DNA of 47,310 nt. It comes from Companilactobacillus keshanensis. Its GTDB lineage: Bacteria; Bacillota; Bacilli; Lactobacillales; Lactobacillaceae. Below are positions 27,196 to 34,852 of this stretch, one piece after another. Both the position numbers and the translations under genes were made by a program. Each line of letters opens with the position of its first letter. Position 1 is the first letter of the stretch. The notes under the pieces are model-generated. The model was given only the letters and a program-made list of their open reading frames with translations, had not been told where the DNA came from and ran no database searches. The DNA lies in NCBI RefSeq assembly GCF_003946205.1, contig NZ_RHOS01000017.1:1-47310 (forward strand), written 5' to 3'.

Positions 27196-29202
27196 ATGGA
27201 AAAAATAAAATCTAACCTTCGATTTTTCCTTTCTCGAGTAGATTATTCAACACAACTGACAGCGCTATCTTTAATTGTCATGCTGATCTCAATTTTAATT
27301 GTTGGTATGGTACATGGTTCAATCAGTGGCTATATTCAAGCTGTGCTTGTAATTATCTCGTTGATACTTTTTGTATACCTCTTCTTGCTTTTAGGTGAAA
27401 AAGCGGGTAAGTATACGAATAATTTGCAGTATCGAATTGATCGAGGAACGGACAATAGTTTTGTCGAATATCCTTTAGGAATCTTACTTTATGATGATGA
27501 CAATCGAGTTCAATGGGTCAATCCTTATTTTGTTGAAAAGACAGGGATCGAATCCGCATTTAGTATGAGTCTATCTGATATTTCAAATGATTTACTTTCG
27601 TTGGTCAGCGATGATCAAGAAAATGAATCTCATCAGACTATAAAAATCGGTGATAAGTACTATTTAGTTCAGATTCAAAGAGAATTACAGACGATGTATT
27701 TTATGGATATAACTCGTTATTCCAAGATTGAACGGCGCTATGAAGATAACCGTTCAGTTATCGGTCAAGTATATTTGGATAATTATGCAGAGATCACACA
27801 GTCAATGAGTGATCGTGACGTTTCCAATCTGGATAATTATATAACCAATGAATTGTCTAATTGGGCATCCAGTGAACAAATGTTTTTAAAACGGATCGAT
27901 GATGATCATTTCTTCATAGTTGCTTATTCAGGTAAAATTTTTAATATGGAGAAAAAAGGATTTAAGATTTTAGATGTCATTAGAGAGTATACATCCCAAC
28001 AGAATGTTCCATTAACTTTGAGTATGGGATTCTCATACGGTGTTGATGATTTGAATGTTTTGAATGACGAAGCGCAAAAAAACCTCAATCTATCGCTGGG
28101 TCGAGGTGGAGATCAGGTCGTTGTTAAAGAGATCGGTCAAAAAGCTCGCTTCTATGGTGGTAATACAGATCCAATGGAGAAACGAACGCGTGTTCGTGCT
28201 AGAATGATAAGTGAAGCTTTACAAGAATTATTAAAGGACAGCGACCAAGTGTTAGTTATGGGTCATAATCATCCTGATATGGATGTTTTAGGATCATGCT
28301 TGGGCATTAGACGGATCGCGCAGATGAACAATACACCATGTAAAATTGTGATTGACACTAAAGATCTGCATACGGATGTTAGTCGTTTGATCAGTTTGAT
28401 CGATGAAGATCCAGCTATTAAAAACGACATTATTTCGTCAGAAGAGTCGATGAATACTGTTACTTCAAATACTTTGATCGTTATGGTCGATCATTCTAAG
28501 CAAAGTATCTCGATCAATCCGGATCTATTTAATAAGACTAGTGAAAAAGTGGTTGTTATCGATCACCATCGTCGTGGTGAAGAGTTCCCTGAGAATCCAA
28601 TGTTGATCTATATTGAACCTTACGCATCATCAACCAGTGAGCTGATTACCGAAATGTTGGAGTATCAACCTAAGAATAAAAAAGCTATTGAAAAAATCGA
28701 GGCTACTTCGTTATTGGCTGGTATTACAGTCGATACCAAATCATTCTCACTCAGGACTGGTACCAGAACCTTTGATGCCGCTAGTTATTTACGTTCGGTT
28801 GGTGCCGATGAAACTTTGATTCAAAATCTTTTAAAAGAAAATATTGATTCATTTATTCAGAGAAATCATCTGATCGAATCAATTACCATGGTCGGAAATC
28901 AGATGGCGGTTTGCTTTGGTGAAAATGATCGAGTTTATGATCCAGTAATTGTTGCTCAAGCAGCTGATACATTGTTATCATTAAATAATGTCGAGGCTTC
29001 ATTTGTTATCAGTATGCGTCCAGATGATCGTGTAGGTATCTCTGCACGTAGTTTGGGTAATATTAATGTACAAGTCATTATGGAAAAATTGGGCGGTGGG
29101 GGTCACTTATCTGATGCTGCAACCCAAATTGCTGACGTAACTGTCAATGAGGCTAAAGAACAACTGGTCCAGGTTTTATCTGAATCTGAAAATAAAAACT
29201 AG
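27196..29202 (+). CDS. gdpP: Cyclic-di-AMP phosphodiesterase GdpP (YybT)
   Basis: Membrane-bound enzyme that hydrolyses c-di-AMP to pApA and so controls osmolyte uptake and cell-wall stress responses. The 668 residues show two N-terminal membrane helices (about 16-63), a PAS-like sensor region (about 80-165), a degenerate GGDEF domain (about 170-310) and the DHH/DHHA1 phosphodiesterase. Motifs are GHNHPDMD (356-363), VDHSK (about 434), DHHRRGEE (456-463) and GGGGHLSDAAT from 633. It precedes rplI by 12 bases in the usual Firmicute order gdpP-rplI-dnaB. RBS AGAGGGG is well placed. Confidence 0.96.
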   Translation: MEKIKSNLRFFLSRVDYSTQLTALSLIVMLISILIVGMVHGSISGYIQAVLVIISLILFVYLFLLLGEKAGKYTNNLQYRIDRGTDNSFVEYPLGILLYDDDNRVQWVNPYFVEKTGIESAFSMSLSDISNDLLSLVSDDQENESHQTIKIGDKYYLVQIQRELQTMYFMDITRYSKIERRYEDNRSVIGQVYLDNYAEITQSMSDRDVSNLDNYITNELSNWASSEQMFLKRIDDDHFFIVAYSGKIFNMEKKGFKILDVIREYTSQQNVPLTLSMGFSYGVDDLNVLNDEAQKNLNLSLGRGGDQVVVKEIGQKARFYGGNTDPMEKRTRVRARMISEALQELLKDSDQVLVMGHNHPDMDVLGSCLGIRRIAQMNNTPCKIVIDTKDLHTDVSRLISLIDEDPAIKNDIISSEESMNTVTSNTLIVMVDHSKQSISINPDLFNKTSEKVVVIDHHRRGEEFPENPMLIYIEPYASSTSELITEMLEYQPKNKKAIEKIEATSLLAGITVDTKSFSLRTGTRTFDAASYLRSVGADETLIQNLLKENIDSFIQRNHLIESITMVGNQMAVCFGENDRVYDPVIVAQAADTLLSLNNVEASFVISMRPDDRVGISARSLGNINVQVIMEKLGGGGHLSDAATQIADVTVNEAKEQLVQVLSESENKN

Positions 29203-29214
29203 GAGGAATCCATC

Positions 29215-29670
29215 GTGAAAGTTATTTTTACCGCAGATGTAAGAGGAAAAGGAAAAAAGGGTGAAGTAAAGAACGTTGCAGATGGTTATGCCCAAAACTT
29301 CTTGATCAAAAATAACAAAGCTATTGAAGCTACTAACCAAAATGTAGCCAAACTCAAGGCTGAACAAAATAAAGAGGCTAAGAATTATAAAGAGGAATTA
29401 GCTCAAGCAGAAGTATTAAAGAAGCAAATTGAAGATGATAAAACTATTGTTGAGATATCGGCTAAATCAGGTGCTGATGGTCGGCTATTCGGTTCAGTCA
29501 CAAGCAAGAAAATTTCAGAAGAATTAAAAAAACAATATGGCTTTGAAGTTGATAAGCACAAGATGGAATTAAACGAAGGTGTTAAGTCATTAGGCTACAT
29601 CAATGTTAAAAGTAAAATTTTTGAGGGTGTTGAAGCAACTATTCGAGTACATGTTGCCGAAAAGAAGTAA
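29215..29670 (+). CDS. rplI: 50S ribosomal protein L9
   Basis: Large-subunit protein with two domains joined by a long helix. The 151 residues begin [33 protein letters not shown], the conserved N-terminal domain that binds 23S rRNA. The connecting helix is charged (about 40-75), and the C-terminal domain contains [24 protein letters not shown] lies upstream. Its stop is 5 bases before dnaB. Confidence 0.97.
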   Translation: MKVIFTADVRGKGKKGEVKNVADGYAQNFLIKNNKAIEATNQNVAKLKAEQNKEAKNYKEELAQAEVLKKQIEDDKTIVEISAKSGADGRLFGSVTSKKISEELKKQYGFEVDKHKMELNEGVKSLGYINVKSKIFEGVEATIRVHVAEKK

Positions 29671-29675
29671 TTTAA

Positions 29676-31052
29676 ATGAATAATGAAATGACAACAAGAA
29701 TACCGCCCAATGATAAAGATGCTGAACAGGCTGTTTTAGGTGCGGTATTTTTAAGCCAAGATGCACTAATTGAAGCGATGGAATATGTTGAAGCAGAGGA
29801 TTTCTATCAACACGCTAATCAATTAGTCTTCCAGGCAATGGTTAATTTAAATGATCAAGAATCTCCAGTCGATGTCGTGACTGTTCAAAATGAACTTGAT
29901 CGTTTAAATCAAGTTGAGGATATAGGTGGGGTCAGTTACTTAGCTGAGTTAGCAAATGCTGTACCAACGGCAGCTAATACCAGTTATTATGCTCGTATCG
30001 TCAAAAATAAGGCCGTGTTAAGACGTTTGATCAATGCTGGTACAACTATTGTCTCCCGTAGTTTTGAAGAGTCTGATGACCTTGATACGATCATTGATCA
30101 ATCTGAAAAAGACATTATGGAAGTTTCTGAAAATCGGAACCACCAAGGATTCAGAAAAATTTCCGATGTTGTAAAGTCATCATTCAATGAAATTGACAAG
30201 TTGTATGGTGAAGATACTGACGTTACTGGACTTTCAACCGGTTATAAAGATCTTGATAGTTTAACAACTGGTTTACATAAAGATGAATTGATTATTTTAG
30301 CTGCACGTCCTGGTGTTGGTAAAACGGCTTTTGCCTTGAATTTGGCACAAAATGCTGCAACTAAAGATCAAGCAACGGTCGCTATTTTTTCATTGGAAAT
30401 GGGTGCCGAACAATTGGTTAACCGTATGATATGTTCCGAAGGTAGTATTGATGCCAATTCATTGCGTACAGGCCAATTGGATGAAAATCAGTGGAATAGT
30501 TTGGTTGTTGCCATGGGTAGTTTGTCACGGACTAATGTCTATATTGACGATACTCCCGGTGTTAAAATGGCTGAGATCAGATCAAAATGTCGTCGACTGT
30601 TGAAGGAAAGCGGCAAGCTGGACTTAGTTATTATTGATTATTTACAGTTGATCGAAGGTACAGGTCAAGAAAACAGACAACAAGAAGTTTCGGTAATCTC
30701 TCGTAATTTGAAGAAACTGGCTAAAGAATTACATGTGCCAATAATTGCGTTATCACAGCTTTCCCGTGGCGTTGAGCAACGTCAAGATAAGAGACCAATG
30801 TTGTCAGATATTCGTGAATCTGGTTCAATTGAACAGGATGCTGATATCGTTGCCTTTCTTTATCGTGATGATTATTATCGTGATGAAGATGGCGACGATA
30901 ACAGTGAACCACAGGATCAGGAGGATCAAGATGTCGGTGAAGTAGAGGTCATCGTCAGTAAAAACCGTTCTGGTCCGCGTGGAACCGCCAAGTTATTGTT
31001 CGTGAAGTCTTATAATAAGTTTTCATCGATAGCCAATATCCCTGAAAATTAG
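29676..31052 (+). CDS. dnaB: Replicative DNA helicase DnaB (DnaC in Bacillus)
   Basis: Hexameric 5'-3' helicase that unwinds the fork ahead of DNA polymerase III. The 458 residues have an N-terminal helical collar (RIPPNDKDAEQAVLGAVFLS, about 7-26) and a RecA-like motor with Walker A ARPGVGKTAFA (K216), Walker B LVIIDYLQLI and QLSRGVEQRQDKRPMLSDIRESGSIEQDADIV. The C-terminal tail includes an acidic insertion rich in Asp, Glu and Gln (about 405-425) before VEVIVSKNRSGPRGT. It follows rplI by 5 bases with only a weak ribosome binding site, which suggests coupling to rplI translation. Confidence 0.97.
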   Translation: MNNEMTTRIPPNDKDAEQAVLGAVFLSQDALIEAMEYVEAEDFYQHANQLVFQAMVNLNDQESPVDVVTVQNELDRLNQVEDIGGVSYLAELANAVPTAANTSYYARIVKNKAVLRRLINAGTTIVSRSFEESDDLDTIIDQSEKDIMEVSENRNHQGFRKISDVVKSSFNEIDKLYGEDTDVTGLSTGYKDLDSLTTGLHKDELIILAARPGVGKTAFALNLAQNAATKDQATVAIFSLEMGAEQLVNRMICSEGSIDANSLRTGQLDENQWNSLVVAMGSLSRTNVYIDDTPGVKMAEIRSKCRRLLKESGKLDLVIIDYLQLIEGTGQENRQQEVSVISRNLKKLAKELHVPIIALSQLSRGVEQRQDKRPMLSDIRESGSIEQDADIVAFLYRDDYYRDEDGDDNSEPQDQEDQDVGEVEVIVSKNRSGPRGTAKLLFVKSYNKFSSIANIPEN

Positions 31053-31092
31053 AGAGAGCGGAGAATAGATGGTAGACTTTGAGTATTACCCA

Positions 31093-31131
31093 GACTAACT
31101 ATAGTGGTAAGTCTTACCATGATAGTTAGTC
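31093..31131 (+). promoter_or_regulatory. Strong dyad in the purA leader
   Basis: GACTAACTAT (31093-31102) pairs with ATAGTTAGTC (31122-31131), and inner TGGTAAG (31105-31111) with CTTACCA (31113-31119), across an AG/TG internal loop. The 39-base element lies in the 161-base gap between dnaB and purA. No T-run follows, so it is not a standard terminator. I do not recognise a known riboswitch class in it. Confidence 0.6.
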
Positions 31132-31213
31132 GTAGTAAGTGTAGAAATCTGTCTCTTAGCAGCTCATTTCGAGACCAAGTTCCAAAAACTCAATCAATTA
31201 AGAGGAGATAGAC

Positions 31214-32500
31214 ATGACAACAGTTGTCGTAGTAGGTACCCAATGGGGTGACGAAGGTAAAGGTAAGATCACTGATTACTTCAGTGGTGAAGCAAATATT
31301 ATCGCTAGATATCAAGGTGGAGATAATGCCGGTCATACCCTAAACATTGATGGTAATGTTTACAAATTAAGATCAGTCCCATCAGGAATTCTTTATCCTG
31401 ATAAGACTAGTGTTATTGGTAATGGTGTTGTTTTAAATCTAGAATCTCTTTTAGAAGAGTTAAATCGTTTGCATGAACAAGGTGTTGATACTTCAAGTTT
31501 GAAGATTTCAAACCGCGCACAATTGATCTTGCCCTATCACATCAAGTTGGATTCTCTCCAAGAGGCTGCCAGAGGCGATTCTAAGGTAGGAACTACTAAT
31601 AGAGGTATTGGTCCAGCTTATATGGATAAAGTGGCTCGTATCGGTATCAGAATGGCTGATATCTTGGATAAAGATGTCTTCAAGAGCCTACTTACAGAAA
31701 ACTTAAAGCAAAAGAATGAGTTATTTACAAAGATTTACAATTCTGATGAGATCAAATTTGATGATGTTTTTGAAAAGTATTATCAATTTGGACAAGATGT
31801 AAAAAATCGTGTTATCGATACTTCAGCTTATTTGAATAAAGAACTAAAGAACGGTAAAAACGTATTATTTGAAGGTGCACAAGGAATCATGCTTGATATT
31901 GACCATGGTACGTATCCATATGTAACTTCATCTAATCCAGCCGGCGGTGTTACTACAGGTGCCGGTATAGGTGCTCCAATGGTTGACAAAGTTATCGGAG
32001 TTGTTAAAGCCTATACATCCCGTGTTGGTGCTGGTCCATTCCCAACAGAACAGGAGAATGAAGTTGGCGATTTCTTACGTGAAGCTGGTCATGAATATGG
32101 AACAGTTACCCATCGTCCTCGTCGTGTGGGTTGGTTAGATACAGTTGTTTTACGTCATTCATCTAATGTGGCTGGTGTTACTCACCTTTCACTGAACTGT
32201 CTTGATGTTTTAACTGGTTTAAAAGAGATCAAAGTATGTACTGGATATGACTTGAATGGAAAAATAATTGATGAGTATCCTGCTAATCTTAATATATTGG
32301 CTCAATGCAAACCTGTTTATAAGACATTTTCAGGTTGGGATGATGATATTACAGGTGCTAAAAAAATCGGTGATCTTCCAGAAGCAGCTAGAGTATATCT
32401 TGATTTCTTGAAAGAGCAACTTGGCGTTGAATATGCAACCATATCTGTTGGTCCTGATCGTGAGCAAACAATTGAAGTTAATGATGTTTGGAATGCTTAA
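31214..32500 (+). CDS. purA: Adenylosuccinate synthetase
   Basis: Converts IMP, aspartate and GTP to adenylosuccinate, the first step from IMP to AMP. At 428 residues it is of typical length. Motifs are the P-loop [14 protein letters not shown] (8-21, catalytic Asp13), the IMP-site [10 protein letters not shown], the [14 protein letters not shown] stretch (about 126-139), [22 protein letters not shown] and [21 protein letters not shown] lies upstream. It is the gene that counterbalances the adenine deaminase at 5659-7332, which takes adenine back to the IMP side. The leader contains a long dyad with no recognised function. It ends at a shared bidirectional terminator. Confidence 0.97.
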   Translation: MTTVVVVGTQWGDEGKGKITDYFSGEANIIARYQGGDNAGHTLNIDGNVYKLRSVPSGILYPDKTSVIGNGVVLNLESLLEELNRLHEQGVDTSSLKISNRAQLILPYHIKLDSLQEAARGDSKVGTTNRGIGPAYMDKVARIGIRMADILDKDVFKSLLTENLKQKNELFTKIYNSDEIKFDDVFEKYYQFGQDVKNRVIDTSAYLNKELKNGKNVLFEGAQGIMLDIDHGTYPYVTSSNPAGGVTTGAGIGAPMVDKVIGVVKAYTSRVGAGPFPTEQENEVGDFLREAGHEYGTVTHRPRRVGWLDTVVLRHSSNVAGVTHLSLNCLDVLTGLKEIKVCTGYDLNGKIIDEYPANLNILAQCKPVYKTFSGWDDDITGAKKIGDLPEAARVYLDFLKEQLGVEYATISVGPDREQTIEVNDVWNA

Positions 32501-32502
32501 TT

Positions 32503-32551
32503 AACAAAATAAATAGTGGATACCGTTTAGGTATCCACTATTTATTTTGTT
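32503..32551. terminator. Bidirectional terminator between purA and the convergent gene
   Basis: A perfect 22-bp inverted repeat (32503-32524 and 32530-32551) with loop GTTTA. Both ends are A/T-rich (AACAAAATAAATAGTGGATA...), so it works in both directions. It starts 2 bases after the purA stop and contains the last codons and stop of the leftward gene. Confidence 0.88.
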
Positions 32552-33471
32552 CTGTTATCAGTTGAGATGATTCCTTTTTGAAAACTTATAAATTTTTTGC
32601 TGTTACGATTGTAAGTCAAGGTGTAATAGTAATCTTCATCTTTACTTAGTTGTTTGATATAAACCCGCGAATAGCGCGGAACATCGGATATTTCGTAACC
32701 AACTATTCCGTAATTAGTAACTCTAGAATTAGAATTTTTAGCTAAGTTGTAGAGTCCTTTATTACTCTTGTCGGCACTAAGTCCTAGGTTTATGGCAATT
32801 TGATTGAAATTACCCGGTTCAGAAGCATTATTCATCGTCAAATTGGAATTAATGACAGCGGTTTTTAAACGTTGCATAAAGTTTTTAGAGTTATTAATGC
32901 CAGCATCCCCAACTTTAACATCAGGAATGATGAAACGTGGAGGATAGATATTTGAAGTTTGTTTCAGATATTTAACTGAGAGTATCTGTGATTTTCTATG
33001 GTACAAACGATAGCGGTAACTGACGATTTGCTTGGTGTCATTGTATTGATTCAAACTGATGGTCAAGTACTTTCCTTTACGATCTTTTCCAAAGTTCAGC
33101 AAGGTGACATCATGGATATATTGATGAGATTGCTTTTTGATTTTATCGGTGAGAGACTTATCCTGTTTTTCAGTGAGAAAATTAAAATCTTTGGTAGTCT
33201 TATAATTATTATTGATCGTATTAACTAAATTGATCGATTGGGTCTTATCTGCCTCAAAATCTTTATCATTTAATTTGATAGATTTTGGTGTGACATCTTG
33301 ATCGACATTTTTAGGATTAACGATCAAAGAAAAAGGAATCGTGATCGAAGATATTTTGTCGACAGTTCTATCTTTGATATTTCCCCAGTTGAAGACATAG
33401 GTTAAAATTATTAAGATTAGGATCAGTAAAGTGATTAATAATTTCAGATGTTTTTTTAATAATTTTTTCAA
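32542..33471 (-). CDS. Membrane-anchored extracellular protein of unknown function
   Basis: I do not recognise this 309-residue protein. Residues 1-9 are basic (MKKLLKKHLK) and 10-30 form one hydrophobic helix, so it should be a signal-anchor protein with the rest outside the cell. The ectodomain is rich in Lys, Asn, Asp and Ser. It has YRYRLYHRKSQILSVKYLKQ and, near the C-terminus, YYYTLTYNRNSKKFISFQKG, beta-rich stretches that look like two related repeats. The gene is transcribed head-on to replication and diverges from the YkuD-like/PBP1A group across a gap of about 70 bases, so a shared regulator of cell-envelope genes is possible. The stop lies inside a bidirectional terminator. Confidence 0.7.
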   Translation of the reverse strand: MKKLLKKHLKLLITLLILILIILTYVFNWGNIKDRTVDKISSITIPFSLIVNPKNVDQDVTPKSIKLNDKDFEADKTQSINLVNTINNNYKTTKDFNFLTEKQDKSLTDKIKKQSHQYIHDVTLLNFGKDRKGKYLTISLNQYNDTKQIVSYRYRLYHRKSQILSVKYLKQTSNIYPPRFIIPDVKVGDAGINNSKNFMQRLKTAVINSNLTMNNASEPGNFNQIAINLGLSADKSNKGLYNLAKNSNSRVTNYGIVGYEISDVPRYSRVYIKQLSKDEDYYYTLTYNRNSKKFISFQKGIISTDNRTK

Positions 33472-33545
33472 AATTTCTCACCCTTTATAATTGTGGTACT
33501 TTAATATATATAATATACAAAAAGAAACGTTATTTGAGGAAAATC

Positions 33546-34844
33546 GTGAAAGATAAAAAATATTTAAAAGGTACTTCTCCATCAGTACACTATTTACTAC
33601 TAGGGGCCAAGGTAATTGCTATTGTTACAGCAGTTATATTTTTTGTCATGCTTTCACGTGGGGTAGTCAATGCAGCTGTTACGGCCAAGATAAATGGTCA
33701 GTATCAGGATAAGAGCAATAAGGTTTTGAAAACACGTGTTGATTCCGGTTCAGTTAGTTTTGTTGGGAAGCTGATCAAAGTCAGTGGGAATAATATCATA
33801 ACTAAGAATAACGTTAAAAGATATCAGGAATTAGAACGATATATCGACGCTAGATCGACTCGATCCAACCAAGTTTCAGCTCTATTTGATGGAAAGAGTG
33901 ACTATAAAGATGGCGTTTCTAGCGGTGAGATCAATGAGTTAGATAAAAAACTGCTAAAGGAAAAGAATCAGGATGTTTACCAAAAACAACGTAATAGACT
34001 AGATATGATTCAAATCTGGTTTGAGCAGACTCAAGATGCCAATGGATATATTTCAAAAACTTGGGATAAGTTCAACGATAACAATGCTAGCTTGAATATC
34101 AAAAAAATATCTATGGTCAATGCTTATTATAAGTTGATCAAGAATAAAACTATTAAAAAGCAATGGACCGATGCCGTTTCGAAGATGACTGACTATTATT
34201 CTAATCATAAAGGTGCTAGTGCTAGAGTTACAGCTGCAAAAGAACAATTGGATGCTTTGAGAAATTCGCCTTTGACAGAGAAGTATAAGCCAGCCAATGT
34301 CGATATTATCGGTACTTTGAACAAATCAGATAATGATTCCGATACATTGAGTAATGCTGGGCTAACAGGTAAAACAGTTCTTTATTATGATTCCAGCAGT
34401 AGTAAATTAGCCTTGATGACTAATGTTAATGGAAATTATGTTGCCGAGGATGGATATATCTCGGTAAGTAATTCAAGAGTGAGTTCAGGCAAGTATAATA
34501 TCAAGAAGGTCATTACTTCGGCCGGTAGTAATGATGCAATTATCACTGATAGTAGTAATAGTAGTTTTGGGCAGTATCTAAATAATGCAACTGACAGTAC
34601 TTTAGAGAGTAATGATATCACTGACGCAGATAATACAACGTCTGATTTCAATTCTGCTACACCGGTCTTTTGGATGAAGAATAATAGTAGTTTAAGTAAG
34701 TCGATCTACTTCAGCAATGGATCAACAATCGGATTTATCTATTCTGGTGGAAGCAGCTACAACAATGGACTACAAATAAGTTCATCAGACTTATCCAGTC
34801 TGCAATCTAAGATTTCATCAGGAACAACATTCTACGCTGATTAG
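33546..34844 (+). CDS. Membrane protein with degenerate L,D-transpeptidase (YkuD-like) C-terminal region
   Basis: Start: the frame opens at a TTG at 33534, but GAGGA (33536-33540) is correctly spaced from the GTG at 33546, giving 432 residues. Residues about 15-40 form a membrane anchor; the middle (about 75-250) is charged and helical. The last 157 residues look like a YkuD fold: KTVLYYDSSSSKLALMT, then GYISVSN with SSGKYNIKKV, then GSTIGFIYSGG and LQISSSDLSSLQSKISSGTTF, which mirror the strand order and the terminal [IV]-R-[LM]-S-x-x-D-A-x-x-L-Y-x-x-V-x-x-G-T-x-V of L,D-transpeptidases. The catalytic His and S-x-G-C are absent. It would therefore be inactive, perhaps a partner of the PBP1A encoded 8 bases downstream. 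This reading is by eye only. Confidence 0.55.
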   Translation: MKDKKYLKGTSPSVHYLLLGAKVIAIVTAVIFFVMLSRGVVNAAVTAKINGQYQDKSNKVLKTRVDSGSVSFVGKLIKVSGNNIITKNNVKRYQELERYIDARSTRSNQVSALFDGKSDYKDGVSSGEINELDKKLLKEKNQDVYQKQRNRLDMIQIWFEQTQDANGYISKTWDKFNDNNASLNIKKISMVNAYYKLIKNKTIKKQWTDAVSKMTDYYSNHKGASARVTAAKEQLDALRNSPLTEKYKPANVDIIGTLNKSDNDSDTLSNAGLTGKTVLYYDSSSSKLALMTNVNGNYVAEDGYISVSNSRVSSGKYNIKKVITSAGSNDAIITDSSNSSFGQYLNNATDSTLESNDITDADNTTSDFNSATPVFWMKNNSSLSKSIYFSNGSTIGFIYSGGSSYNNGLQISSSDLSSLQSKISSGTTFYAD

Positions 34845-34852
34845 GGGTCATT

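Noticed and set aside
33534-33545. TTG at 33534 as start of the YkuD-like gene
   Set aside because: The only ribosome binding site (GAGGA, 33536-33540) lies after this codon and is correctly spaced for the GTG at 33546.
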